Assembly (NCBI RefSeq): GCF_011044255.1
Contig: NZ_CP049107.1
Span: forward strand, 2,753,501-2,817,500
DNA: 64,000 bases
Direction: 5' to 3'
Source of the DNA: Rhizorhabdus phycosphaerae
GTDB taxonomy: Bacteria > Pseudomonadota > Alphaproteobacteria > Sphingomonadales > Sphingomonadaceae
The position numbers were made by a program, and so were the translations under genes. The notes under the pieces were generated by a model. That model searched no databases, had not been told where the DNA came from, and saw only the letters and a list, made by a program, of their open reading frames with translations. Of this stretch, positions 14,384 to 23,264 are shown piece by piece (within the stretch, counting starts at the first letter, position 1; each line of letters begins with the position of its first letter).

Positions 14384-15868
14384 TCAATCGTGCCAGGTGA
14401 CCCCGTCGCGTTCGGTCAGCGCAATCGCGGCCGACGGTCCCCAGGTTCCCGCCGTATAGGGACGGGGCTTCATCGAATTGGCCACCCAGCCGTCGCGGAT
14501 CGCATCGATCCACTCCCACTGCGCCTCTACCTCGTCGCGCCGGACGAACAAGGTCTGGTCGCCCTCGATCAGGTCGAGCAGCAGCCTTTCATAGGCGATC
14601 CGACGCCGGCTGTCGGCGAAGGCGTTGGGCATGGAGATGTCGAGCGGCACCTCGCGCAGGCGGATGCCGTCGCGATCCAGGCCGGGCTCCTTCGACATCA
14701 GCATCAGGCGGACATTCTCGTCGGGTTGCAAACGGATGATCAGCTTGTTGGGTTGCAACATCGCGCCGCGCCCTTCGAAGATCGAGTGGGGCACGCTCTT
14801 GAAGCGGATGAAGATCTCGGACTGGCGGCTGGGCAGGCGCTTGCCCGTGCGCAGGTAGAAGGGCACACCGCGCCAGCGCCAATTGTCGATATGCGCCTTG
14901 AGCGCGACGAAGGTCTCGGTATCCGACGGCTTGCCCAGCTCGTCGAGATAGCCGGGTACGGGGCCGCCCGCCATGGCGCCCGGGCCATATTGGCCGATGA
15001 CGCTGTGGGTCGCGACGGTCGCGCGGTCGATCGGGCGCAGCGAGCGCAGCACCTTGACCTTCTCGTCGCGGACCGAGGTCGCGTCGAACTGCGCGGGCGG
15101 CTCCATCGCCACCAGCGCGAGCAGCTGGAGCATGTGGTTCTGCACCATGTCGCGGATCGCGCCGGCGCCGTCGTAGAAGCCGACGCGGCCCTCCAGGCCG
15201 ACCGTTTCCGACACGGTGATCTGGACATGCTCGATCCCGCCCGCGCGCCACAGCGGCTCGAACAGGCTGTTGGCGAAGCGCAGCGCCAGCAGATTCTGGA
15301 CGGTTTCCTTGCCCAGATAATGGTCGATGCGAAAGGTACGATCCTCGGGGAAGACCGCTGCCACCGCGTCGTTGATCACGCGGCTGGACGCCATGTCGTA
15401 GCCGAGCGGCTTTTCGAGGCCGATGCGGACGCCGTCGCCGGCAAGGCCCGCTTTGGCCAGTCCCTCGATCGTCGAGCCGAACAGCGATGGCGCGGTCGAC
15501 AGGAAGATCGACATGCCGCGTTCGGTCGACCCCACATGGGCGGCCAGGGTGGCGAAGTCCCCTTCCCTCGACGCGTCGACCGGTACATAGCTGAGCCGCG
15601 TCAGGAAGGCCGCGAGCGCCTCGTCGTCGAGGCGCTCGGCGGGAACGAAACGGCGCAGGGCCGTTTCCGCGAAGCCCCGGAAGCCGGCGTCGTCCATTCC
15701 GGTTCGGGCAGTGCAAACGATTGCAAGGCCGGGCGACAAAAGACCCTCAGCGGCTAGCCCGTACAAGGATGGCAACAACATGCGCTGCGACAGGTCGCCG
15801 GTCGCGCCGAACAGAAGCAGCTTTTCGCTGGGTGTCGTCACCAGTTCGTCTCCCTCGTCTTCCACCAT
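14384..15868 (-). CDS. zwf: Glucose-6-phosphate 1-dehydrogenase
   Basis: First gene of the Entner-Doudoroff operon, 494 residues, oxidising glucose 6-phosphate with NADP. The Rossmann motif FGATGDLSQRMLLPSLY is near residue 20, and the catalytic signature RIDHYLGKE follows. The start could be ATG 15868, or the internal GTG at 15841 (nine codons later), which has GGGAGA just upstream; conserved homology begins after both. The 137-bp gap to the divergent OlsB-like gene should hold the operon promoter. Confidence 0.95.
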   Translation of the reverse strand: MVEDEGDELVTTPSEKLLLFGATGDLSQRMLLPSLYGLAAEGLLSPGLAIVCTARTGMDDAGFRGFAETALRRFVPAERLDDEALAAFLTRLSYVPVDASREGDFATLAAHVGSTERGMSIFLSTAPSLFGSTIEGLAKAGLAGDGVRIGLEKPLGYDMASSRVINDAVAAVFPEDRTFRIDHYLGKETVQNLLALRFANSLFEPLWRAGGIEHVQITVSETVGLEGRVGFYDGAGAIRDMVQNHMLQLLALVAMEPPAQFDATSVRDEKVKVLRSLRPIDRATVATHSVIGQYGPGAMAGGPVPGYLDELGKPSDTETFVALKAHIDNWRWRGVPFYLRTGKRLPSRQSEIFIRFKSVPHSIFEGRGAMLQPNKLIIRLQPDENVRLMLMSKEPGLDRDGIRLREVPLDISMPNAFADSRRRIAYERLLLDLIEGDQTLFVRRDEVEAQWEWIDAIRDGWVANSMKPRPYTAGTWGPSAAIALTERDGVTWHD

Positions 15869-16005
15869 GCCCGTTCCGGGCCGCGCATCCGGCCCTTTGT
15901 AACGCGGATGGAACGCCTGTGTAGCAAATGGATCGCCGCGCGGTAGCGGCCATGTCGCACTGCGCGATTATTGCCGTCCAATAGTTGCAGAAAGGGGACG
16001 GGTCC

Positions 16006-16797
16006 ATGGCGCAGGTAGTTTCGTCGACCGGTTTTGGTGAACGGCGGCTCGCGGTCCGACTGGCACAGGGCGAGCGGGACATCGTCGCCGCCCAGCAGCT
16101 GCGCTACGACATCTTCTTCGGCGCGATGGGGGCTGATATCGGTGAGACCACCGACCGGCGGGACGTCGATCCCTATGACGGGCTTTGCGACCATCTGCTC
16201 GTCGAGGATCATGGCCGCCCGGGCAGTCCGGTCGTCGGCACCTATCGCCTGCTTCGACAGAGTGTCGCCGAGGCCCATGCCGGCTTCTATTCGGCGCATG
16301 AGTTCGATCTGTCGCCGGTCCTGGCCCATGGTCGGCGCGAGGGCGTCGAACTGCTCGAACTGGGGCGGTCCTGTGTCGACCCCGCCTATCGGGATGCCGG
16401 TACCATCCAGCTGCTGTGGCGCGGCATCGCCGATTATCTGCAGCGGCATGCCATCGGCTACATGTTCGGCTGCGCGAGCTTTCCCGGCATCGATCCCGCC
16501 GACCATGCCGAGGGCCTCTCGCTGCTTGCCCACAATCATATGGCGATGCCGGAGCTGCGGGCCCGCGCGATCGGGGAGCAGGCCATCCCGCTCGCGGCGC
16601 TGCCGATCGGCGGCTATGACCCGCGCATCGCGCTGCGTCGCCTGCCGCCGCTGATCAAGGCCTATTTGCGGGTCGGCGCGGAGATCGGCGACGGCGCCTA
16701 TATAGATCGCGCCTTCAACACGATCGACGTGTTCGTGCTTGTGCCGGTGGCGCGCATCGCCGCGCGCTATGCCCAGCGCTTCGAGGTTGCCGCCTGA
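16006..16797 (+). CDS. OlsB-like GNAT acyltransferase
   Basis: Protein of 263 residues in the acyltransferase family that includes OlsB, the ornithine N-acyltransferase making lyso-ornithine lipid from 3-hydroxyacyl-ACP. Matching features are the AAQQLRYDIFFGAMGAD segment (about residues 28-44), DVDPYDGLCDHLLVED and ELGRSCVDPAYR. ATG 16006 follows AAAGGGGA. No OlsA-type second acyltransferase is adjacent, so ornithine-lipid synthesis is an inference from family resemblance; a related autoinducer- or hemolysin-annotated GNAT is the alternative. Divergent from zwf. Confidence 0.72.
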   Translation: MAQVVSSTGFGERRLAVRLAQGERDIVAAQQLRYDIFFGAMGADIGETTDRRDVDPYDGLCDHLLVEDHGRPGSPVVGTYRLLRQSVAEAHAGFYSAHEFDLSPVLAHGRREGVELLELGRSCVDPAYRDAGTIQLLWRGIADYLQRHAIGYMFGCASFPGIDPADHAEGLSLLAHNHMAMPELRARAIGEQAIPLAALPIGGYDPRIALRRLPPLIKAYLRVGAEIGDGAYIDRAFNTIDVFVLVPVARIAARYAQRFEVAA

Positions 16798-16858
16798 GTT
16801 TTCCATTCATCCGGACGCAGCTGCCCGACGAAACGCATTGACGCGCCGCGCTCATGAT

Positions 16859-16895
16859 GGTGATCCGCCTTCCTGAAACATGAGGGAGGATCACC
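16859..16895 (+). promoter_or_regulatory. Hairpin enclosing the Shine-Dalgarno sequence of the TonB-dependent receptor gene
   Basis: The 37 bases directly before the TTG start form an imperfect inverted repeat. GGTGATCC (16859-16866) pairs with GGATCACC (16888-16895); after one mismatch, CCTTC (16868-16872) pairs with GAGGG (16882-16886), leaving a 9-base loop. The ribosome site GAGGGAGGA (16882-16890) is therefore inside the right arm. The structure could mask translation initiation, or as DNA it could be an operator. Seen in sequence; the regulatory role is inference. Confidence 0.6.
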
Positions 16896-18917
16896 TTGCG
16901 GCATGCCCGCCATCTGTTGAGCGCCGCGCTGGTGGCCGTCCTGTCCGCGCCGGCGCAGGCGGCGGACGACGCGCCGATCATCGTGTCGGGCTACGGACTC
17001 GACCGGTCTCCAGGCGACGCCGCTTATGATGTCGTCAGCATCGATCGGGACCGTCTGACCCTGTCCGCCAGCGGCAGGATGGAGGACGTTCTGCGCGACG
17101 CGGCTGGCTTCCAGCAGTTCCGCCGCTCCGATTCGCGCTCGGCCCACCCCACCAGCCAGGGCGCGACCCTGCGCGGGCTCGGCGGCAATGCGGCGACACG
17201 CGCGCTGGTCCTGCTCGACGGCGTGCCGGTGATCGACCCCTTCGGCGGATGGATAAGCTGGGCGGCGCTGGATCCGGCCCGGATCGGCCATGTCCGCGTC
17301 ACGCGCGGGGGCGGCAGCGGTGTCCAGGGCGCGGGCGCGCTTGCCGGCACGATCGAACTGACGAGCATCGGCGGGGACGATGCGCCGCGCGTCGATGCCG
17401 GTTTGGCTTATGGCAGCCGCGAGTCGGTCGATGCCGACGCGACGGTAACCGCTGCACTGGGCGGCGGCTTCGCGATGCTGTCGGCGGGCTATGCACGCGG
17501 CGACGGCTTCGTGCCGATCGTGGCGGAGGACCGCGGACCGATCGACCGGGCCGCGCGCTATCGCCAGAGCCGGGGATCGGCGCGCGCCGTGATCCCCGCG
17601 GGAGGGGATGTCGAACTGCAGGCCAATGGGTCGTTTCTGCTCGACCAGCGCGATCGGGGCGTGCCCTTTACCGGAAACGCGAATCTCGCCGTGGATACGT
17701 CGCTGCGACTGGTCGGGCGTGGCCGATGGGGCTGGGAGGCGACCGCCTGGCTCCAGCATCGCGAGTTCTCCAGCGGCTTCGCGAGCATCGGCGCGCGTCG
17801 GGCCAGCGTCAGCCAGTCGCTCGACCAGTATAATGTGCCGGCCAACGGGGTCGGCGGTCGCTTCGAGCTTAGACCCTGGCTGGGTGAAGGGCGGACGCTG
17901 CGCGTCGGTGGCGACCTGCGCCATGTCAGCGGCCGGACCGAGGAACTTGTGGTCGCGACCAATGTCGGTCGCGTGGCCGGTGGCGAGCAGACCATCTATG
18001 GCGGTTTCGCCGAGCTCGCCCTGCTTCCGGCGCCGGGCCTGACCGTGACCGCGAGCGGCCGTGTCGACCGCTGGGAACTGCGCAAGGGCCGGCGGACCGA
18101 GATCAACCGCAACAGCGGCGCGCTGGTCGCGGCGAACAGCCAGCGCTACGCCGACCGCTCGGGAACCGAGACGACCGGCCGCGCCGGCATCGCCTGGAAT
18201 CCGCCGGGGCTGGCGGCGGTCCAGCTGCGCGGCGCGGCTTATACCGGCTGGCGCCTGCCCACGCTGAACGAACTGTATCGCCCGTTTCGCGCGGGCAATG
18301 ACAGCACCATCGCCAACCCGCTGCTCGACCCCGAGCGCGTGAAGGGGATCGAGGGCGCACTGTCCTATGCGCCGCTGCCGGGCTGGCGCGCGGCGGTCAC
18401 GCTGTTCTGGAACCGGCTCGACGATGCGGTCTCCAACGTGACGATCGCGCCGAATACCCGCCAGCGCCAGAATGTGGACGCGATCCGCAGCCGGGGCGTG
18501 GAGGTGGAGGCGACGGGGACGCTGGGCGAATGGCGTCTGTCGGCCAGCTATTCGCATATCGATCCGCGCGTCCGGGCAAGCGGCGCGGCCGTGGCGCTCT
18601 CGGGCCTGCGCCCGGCGCAGACCCCGCAGGACCAGGGTAGCCTGCAGCTGGAATGGAATCGCCCCGGCACGGCGCGGGCGGGGGTAACGGCGCGCTATGT
18701 CGGGCGCCAGTTCGAGGATGACCAGAACAGCCGCAGGCTGCGCGATGCGCTCACCTTCGATGCGGTCGCATCGGTCCAGCTTGGCAGCGGGCTGACCGCA
18801 GAAGTGCGCGCCGAAAATCTCGCCGACAAGCTGGTCGAGGCGACCGTCGGTGCAGACGGAACCATCGAACGTGCGACCCCGCGGACGCTCTGGCTGGCCC
18901 TGCGTTACGTTCGCTGA
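16896..18917 (+). CDS. TonB-dependent outer-membrane receptor
   Basis: Outer-membrane active transporter of 673 residues. A signal peptide ends near residue 23 (SAPAQA), a plug domain covers about 35-150 (LRDAAGFQQF, TLRGLGGNAATRALVLLDGVP), and a 22-strand-type barrel fills the rest. The TTG start is set by the perfectly spaced GAGGGAGGA. The short length and LLDGVPV plug resemble BtuB/vitamin-type receptors more than long siderophore receptors, but the substrate cannot be told. The last residues are RYVR, without the usual final aromatic. No cobalamin riboswitch precedes it; see the hairpin entry just upstream. Confidence 0.87.
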   Translation: MRHARHLLSAALVAVLSAPAQAADDAPIIVSGYGLDRSPGDAAYDVVSIDRDRLTLSASGRMEDVLRDAAGFQQFRRSDSRSAHPTSQGATLRGLGGNAATRALVLLDGVPVIDPFGGWISWAALDPARIGHVRVTRGGGSGVQGAGALAGTIELTSIGGDDAPRVDAGLAYGSRESVDADATVTAALGGGFAMLSAGYARGDGFVPIVAEDRGPIDRAARYRQSRGSARAVIPAGGDVELQANGSFLLDQRDRGVPFTGNANLAVDTSLRLVGRGRWGWEATAWLQHREFSSGFASIGARRASVSQSLDQYNVPANGVGGRFELRPWLGEGRTLRVGGDLRHVSGRTEELVVATNVGRVAGGEQTIYGGFAELALLPAPGLTVTASGRVDRWELRKGRRTEINRNSGALVAANSQRYADRSGTETTGRAGIAWNPPGLAAVQLRGAAYTGWRLPTLNELYRPFRAGNDSTIANPLLDPERVKGIEGALSYAPLPGWRAAVTLFWNRLDDAVSNVTIAPNTRQRQNVDAIRSRGVEVEATGTLGEWRLSASYSHIDPRVRASGAAVALSGLRPAQTPQDQGSLQLEWNRPGTARAGVTARYVGRQFEDDQNSRRLRDALTFDAVASVQLGSGLTAEVRAENLADKLVEATVGADGTIERATPRTLWLALRYVR

Positions 18918-18981
18918 CCGGGATTGATGTCGCCGCACCGATGTGGTGCGATCGGCATCCCCATTGGAGAGTGTTTCCGCG

Positions 18982-20271
18982 ATGATCATCGACACGGCCG
19001 ACGCGCCGGCGACCCGGCCGCCCTTCTGGCGCTCGCTCTATGCGCAGGTGCTGGTGGCGATCCTGCTCGGTGTGGCGCTCGGTTGGCTGGCCCCGGACGT
19101 GGGCGAGCAGCTCAAGCCACTCGGCGACGCTTTCATCAAGCTGGTCAAGATGATCATCGCGCCGGTGATCTTCCTCACGGTTGTCACGGGCATTGCAGGG
19201 CTCGGCCATCTGGGCGAACTCGGCCGCGTCGCTGCCAAGGCCTTCGGCTACTTCCTGACCGTATCCACGCTGGCGCTGATCGTCGGGCTGATCGTCGCCA
19301 ACGTCGTCCAGCCCGGCAGCGGGCTCCACATCGCTCCCGCCGCGCTCGATGCGAGCCATGTCGCCGACTATGCGCAGAAGGCGCACGACCAGTCGCTGGT
19401 CGGCTTTCTGATGGGAATTATCCCCGACACGCTGCTGTCCGCCATCGCCAAGGGCGAGATATTGCAGGTGCTGTTCGTCGCGATCCTGTTCGGCATCGCC
19501 CTGTCGCTCGTCGGTCCCCGGGCAAGTCCTGTGCTCGATCTGCTCGAGACGCTCACGCTGGTGATCTTCCGGCTCGTCGCGATCCTGATGAAGGCGGCCC
19601 CGATCGGCGCTTTTGGCGCGATGGCCTTCACCATCGGCAAATTCGGGGTCGGGACGCTAGCCAATCTGGGCGGGCTGATCCTCTGCTTCTACCTGACTTC
19701 CGCCCTGTTCATCCTTGTCGTTCTGGGATTGATCGCGCGCGCCGCAGGTTTTTCGATCCTGCGCCTGATCGCCTATCTGAAGGACGAACTGCTGCTCGTG
19801 CTGGGCACGTCGAGCTCTGAGAGCGCGCTCCCGAACCTAATGACGAAGATGGAGCAGGCCGGCTGCGCCAAGCCGGTCGTCGGGCTGGTGGTGCCGACCG
19901 GCTATTCCTTCAACCTCGACGGCACCAACATCTACATGACGCTGGCGGCGCTGTTCATCGCCCAGGCCTGCGACATCGACCTGTCGCTGGGCGAACAGAT
20001 CAGCCTGCTGCTGGTGGCGATGATCTCGTCCAAGGGCGCGGCGGGGGTAACCGGGGCGGGCTTCGTGACGCTGGCGGCCACGCTGTCGATCGTGCCGTCG
20101 GTGCCGGTCGCCGGCATGGCGCTGATCCTGGGCATCGACCGGTTCATGTCCGAATGCCGCAGCCTGACCAATTTCATCGGCAATGCCGTCGCGACCGTGG
20201 TCGTCGCCCGCTGGGAAGGGGGACTCGATCGCGAAAAGCTGGCCGCCGCCCTCGGCCACCGCGGCGCTTAG
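18982..20271 (+). CDS. dctA: Dicarboxylate/amino acid:cation symporter, DctA type
   Basis: Inner-membrane carrier of 429 residues of the DAACS family. Signatures are the re-entrant loop [11 protein letters not shown], the [14 protein letters not shown] helix and [13 protein letters not shown], all in the order expected for C4-dicarboxylate (succinate, malate, fumarate) uptake. About eight membrane helices plus two hairpins are visible. ATG 18982 is chosen as the first start before conserved sequence; the ribosome site is weak and a GTG at 18943 remains possible. The LytS/LytTR pair immediately downstream may control it, which is an inference from position. Confidence 0.87.
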   Translation: MIIDTADAPATRPPFWRSLYAQVLVAILLGVALGWLAPDVGEQLKPLGDAFIKLVKMIIAPVIFLTVVTGIAGLGHLGELGRVAAKAFGYFLTVSTLALIVGLIVANVVQPGSGLHIAPAALDASHVADYAQKAHDQSLVGFLMGIIPDTLLSAIAKGEILQVLFVAILFGIALSLVGPRASPVLDLLETLTLVIFRLVAILMKAAPIGAFGAMAFTIGKFGVGTLANLGGLILCFYLTSALFILVVLGLIARAAGFSILRLIAYLKDELLLVLGTSSSESALPNLMTKMEQAGCAKPVVGLVVPTGYSFNLDGTNIYMTLAALFIAQACDIDLSLGEQISLLLVAMISSKGAAGVTGAGFVTLAATLSIVPSVPVAGMALILGIDRFMSECRSLTNFIGNAVATVVVARWEGGLDREKLAAALGHRGA

Positions 20272-20310
20272 CGAGGCTAAACAAACGCCCCGGCATCGGC
20301 TAAGCCTTCC

Positions 20311-21423
20311 ATGATGCCAATTTCGCTTATCGGCTCGAAGCCGTTCTTCGACGACAAGAACCACGCCTTCTGGGTGCTCCAGTCGGCCGGCTGGACGGGC
20401 TATTTCGTCCTGCGCGCGCTCGGCGGGCTCGCCAACAACATGGGGCTGTTGTTCGTCGTCCCGACCGCCCTGTCGACCGCCACGGGCTATTCGCTGACCC
20501 TGCTGATGGCGTCGGCCTATCGCCGGCTGATCCGGTTGCGGCCGATCGTGACCTGGACGGTCTCGATCCTGATCCTGGTCTTCGCCTCGGTCACCTTCTC
20601 GTCGATCGAGACCTGGGCGCATGCGACCTTCTATCGACCGCAAGAAATGCCCAAGGGCATCCAGTTCTTCGGCGCGATCCTGCTCGACCTCGCGCTGCTC
20701 GCCGCCTGGTCGGCGCTCTATTATGGCATCAACTTCTACCTGCTGCTCGAGGAGCAGTCGGACCGCGTCCAGCGGCTGGAGAGCCAGGCCAGCTCGGCAC
20801 AGCTGGCGATGCTGCGCTATCAGCTCAACCCGCATTTCCTGTTCAACACCCTCAATTCTATCTCGACGCTGGTGCTGCTCAAGGAAACCCAGCGGGCCAA
20901 CGCGATGCTGTCCCGCCTGTCGTCCTTCCTGCGCTACACGCTCGCCAACGAGCCCGAGGGCACGGTCAGCCTGACCCAGGAGGTGGAGACGCTGAAGCTC
21001 TATCTCGACATCGAGAAGATGCGGTTCGAGGATCGCCTGCGCGCGAGCTTCGAGATCGACCCCCATGCAGCCGAGGCGCGGCTGCCGTCGCTGCTGCTGC
21101 AGCCGCTGGTGGAGAATGCGATAAAATATGCGGTGACTCCGCTCGAGGAGGGCGCGGACATCAACGTCACCGCCCGGTTGACCGGCATGGAACCCGATCG
21201 CCGCCTGATCATTACGGTCACCGATACTGGCCCGGGGTTGACCGATGGAGTGACGCGTCCCACCTATTCGACAGGCGTCGGTCTGGCGAACATTCGCGAC
21301 AGGCTGGCGCAGGCATATGGCACGGACCAGAGATTTGAGGTCCAGACTGATCGGGCGGAAGGGTTCGGGGTCGTTATCGACATCCCCTTCCACACCGCGA
21401 AACAGCGCAAGGACAATGCATGA
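20311..21423 (+). CDS. Sensor histidine kinase, LytS/YehU family
   Basis: Membrane kinase of 370 residues. Three to four hydrophobic segments lie in the first 150 residues, followed by a short coiled coil and a His_kinase (PF06580-type) domain with the phospho-acceptor histidine in LNPHFLFNTLNSIS. The ATPase part has LLQPLVENAIKYAV and DTGPGLTDG. It overlaps the response-regulator start by ATGA. No extracellular sensor domain is evident, so the signal may be membrane-related. Confidence 0.9.
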   Translation: MMPISLIGSKPFFDDKNHAFWVLQSAGWTGYFVLRALGGLANNMGLLFVVPTALSTATGYSLTLLMASAYRRLIRLRPIVTWTVSILILVFASVTFSSIETWAHATFYRPQEMPKGIQFFGAILLDLALLAAWSALYYGINFYLLLEEQSDRVQRLESQASSAQLAMLRYQLNPHFLFNTLNSISTLVLLKETQRANAMLSRLSSFLRYTLANEPEGTVSLTQEVETLKLYLDIEKMRFEDRLRASFEIDPHAAEARLPSLLLQPLVENAIKYAVTPLEEGADINVTARLTGMEPDRRLIITVTDTGPGLTDGVTRPTYSTGVGLANIRDRLAQAYGTDQRFEVQTDRAEGFGVVIDIPFHTAKQRKDNA

Positions 21424-22220
21424 CGATCCGCACCATTCTCGTCGATGACGAGCCCCTGGCCATTCAGGGCCTGAAGCTCCGGCTGGCGCCGCACGAGGAT
21501 GTCGAAATCATCGAAACCTGCCTGAACGGCCGGGAAGCGATCCGCGCGATCAAGACCCACAAGCCCGATCTGGTCTTTCTCGACATCCAGATGCCCGGCT
21601 TCGACGGATTCTCGGTGATCCAGGGCCTGATGGAGATCGAGCCGCCGCTGTTCGTCTTCGTCACCGCCTATGAGGATCACGCGATCAGGGCCTTCCAGGC
21701 GCAGGCGCTCGATTATCTGCTGAAGCCGGTCGACGAGCAGCGGCTGGCCGATACGCTCGACCGGGTGCGCCAGCGGCTGGCCGAAAAAAAGGGCATCGAG
21801 GAAGTCGGCCGTCTCAAGGAAGTGCTGGCCGAGGTCGCACCGGATGCGGTCGATACGCTCGGCGAGGGCGATGAGGCACCTGCCTCGAACCGCTTCGAGA
21901 AGATGATCAACATCAAGGATCGCGGCAAGATCTTCCGCGTCGACGTGGACTCGATCGAGCGCATCGATGCTGCCGGCGATTATATGTGCATCTACACCGG
22001 CGACAACACGCTGATCCTGCGCGAAACGATGAAGGATCTCGAGAAAAGGCTGGATCCCCGTCGCTTCCAGCGCGTCCACCGCTCGACCATCGTCAATCTC
22101 GATCTGGTCCGCGAGGTCAAGCCGCACACCAATGGCGAATGTTTCCTGGTGCTCGATTCGGGCGCGCAGGTGAAGGTCAGCCGCTCCTATCGCGAGGTCG
22201 TGGCGCGCTTCGTCCATTGA
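21420..22220 (+). CDS. LytTR-type response regulator
   Basis: Transcription factor of 266 residues. A receiver domain (about 1-125) has acidic residues DDEP and the phospho-acceptor Asp in LVFLDIQMPGFDG; a LytTR DNA-binding domain (about 160-266) has the RVDVDSIERIDAAGDY and RVHRSTIVNLDLV segments. Cotranslated with the LytS-type kinase. Targets are unknown; dctA and the following CoA-ester lyase are the closest candidates. Confidence 0.92.
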   Translation: MTIRTILVDDEPLAIQGLKLRLAPHEDVEIIETCLNGREAIRAIKTHKPDLVFLDIQMPGFDGFSVIQGLMEIEPPLFVFVTAYEDHAIRAFQAQALDYLLKPVDEQRLADTLDRVRQRLAEKKGIEEVGRLKEVLAEVAPDAVDTLGEGDEAPASNRFEKMINIKDRGKIFRVDVDSIERIDAAGDYMCIYTGDNTLILRETMKDLEKRLDPRRFQRVHRSTIVNLDLVREVKPHTNGECFLVLDSGAQVKVSRSYREVVARFVH

Positions 22221-22292
22221 GGTCCGGCGGCTGCGGCTGAAGGCTTGATCGCGGGCGCGGATGCTTTCATGCCGGGCGCGAAGGAGTTCCGC

Positions 22293-23144
22293 ATGACCGT
22301 CAGACCCCGCCGCAGCGCCCTCTACATGCCCGCCTCGAACCAGCGCGCCATCGACAAGGCGCGCGACCTGCCGTGCGACGTCGTCATCCTCGACCTCGAG
22401 GATGCGGTGGCGCCGGAGGCGAAGGAGGAGGCGCGGGCCAATGCGGTGCGCGCCGTCCGCGACGGGGGTTTCGGCGAGCGCGAGCTCGTCATCCGCGTCA
22501 ACGCGCTCGGCACGCCCTGGGCACAGGACGATCTGGCGGCCGCCGTTGCCGCCCGCCCCGATGCGATTCTTGCGCCGAAGGTCGGCGATGCGGAGATCGT
22601 CCATCGCTATCTGGCGGCGCTGGCCGAGGCGCCTCCGACGACGGGGTTCTGGGCGATGGTGGAAAGCTGCCGCGCGATTTTCCGGCTGGACGCTGTTGCC
22701 GCGGCCATGGCGGTGCGCCCCGGCGCTTTCGTGCTGGGGACCAACGACCTTGCCAAGGAGATGGGCGCGCGCCTCACCGTCGAGCGCACCCCCTTTCTGG
22801 GAATGATGGCGATGGCCGTCGCCGCTGCGAAGGGCCACGGCCTCGCGGTGCTGGACGGCGTCTACAACGCTTTCGACGACGAGGCGGGGCTGGCCCGGCA
22901 ATGCGTCGAGGCGCGCGCCTATGGCTTCGACGGCAAGACGCTGATCCATCCCCGCCAGATCGAGGTCGCCAATCGCGCCTTCAGCCCGGACGATGACGAG
23001 ATCGCCTGGGCCCGCGCCGCCATCGCGGCGTTCGAGCTGCCCGAGAATGCCGGCAAGGGCGCTGTGCGGGTGGGGGGCGAGATGGTGGAGCGTTTGCATC
23101 TCGACCAGGCGCAGGCGGTGCTGGCGAGGGCCGCTAAAAACTGA
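22293..23144 (+). CDS. HpcH/HpaI-family CoA-ester lyase (CitE-like)
   Basis: Protein of 283 residues in the CitE/malyl-CoA lyase family. RRSALYMPASNQRAIDKA at the start, DLEDAVAPEAK with metal/substrate residues, and a C-terminal GFDGKTLIHPRQIE are typical. Likely reactions are cleavage of malyl-CoA, methylmalyl-CoA or citramalyl-CoA, which would link to acyl-CoA metabolism elsewhere in the window. The exact substrate is not decidable here. ATG 22293 follows AAGGAG. Confidence 0.85.
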   Translation: MTVRPRRSALYMPASNQRAIDKARDLPCDVVILDLEDAVAPEAKEEARANAVRAVRDGGFGERELVIRVNALGTPWAQDDLAAAVAARPDAILAPKVGDAEIVHRYLAALAEAPPTTGFWAMVESCRAIFRLDAVAAAMAVRPGAFVLGTNDLAKEMGARLTVERTPFLGMMAMAVAAAKGHGLAVLDGVYNAFDDEAGLARQCVEARAYGFDGKTLIHPRQIEVANRAFSPDDDEIAWARAAIAAFELPENAGKGAVRVGGEMVERLHLDQAQAVLARAAKN

Positions 23145-23264
23145 CGGTCTGCTGTAAACCCGGGGCTTCCCCGTAGTTCCGCTTATCGCCGTGATTCGCT
23201 GAACGAAGGGAAAAGACCCGAAGGGGGAAAGAAGACGCGGGCCTTACCCCTCCTGCCGCGCGCT

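Noticed and set aside
16798-16895. Cobalamin riboswitch before the TonB-dependent receptor
   Set aside because: Only 98 bases are available and no B12-box-like conserved segment is visible.
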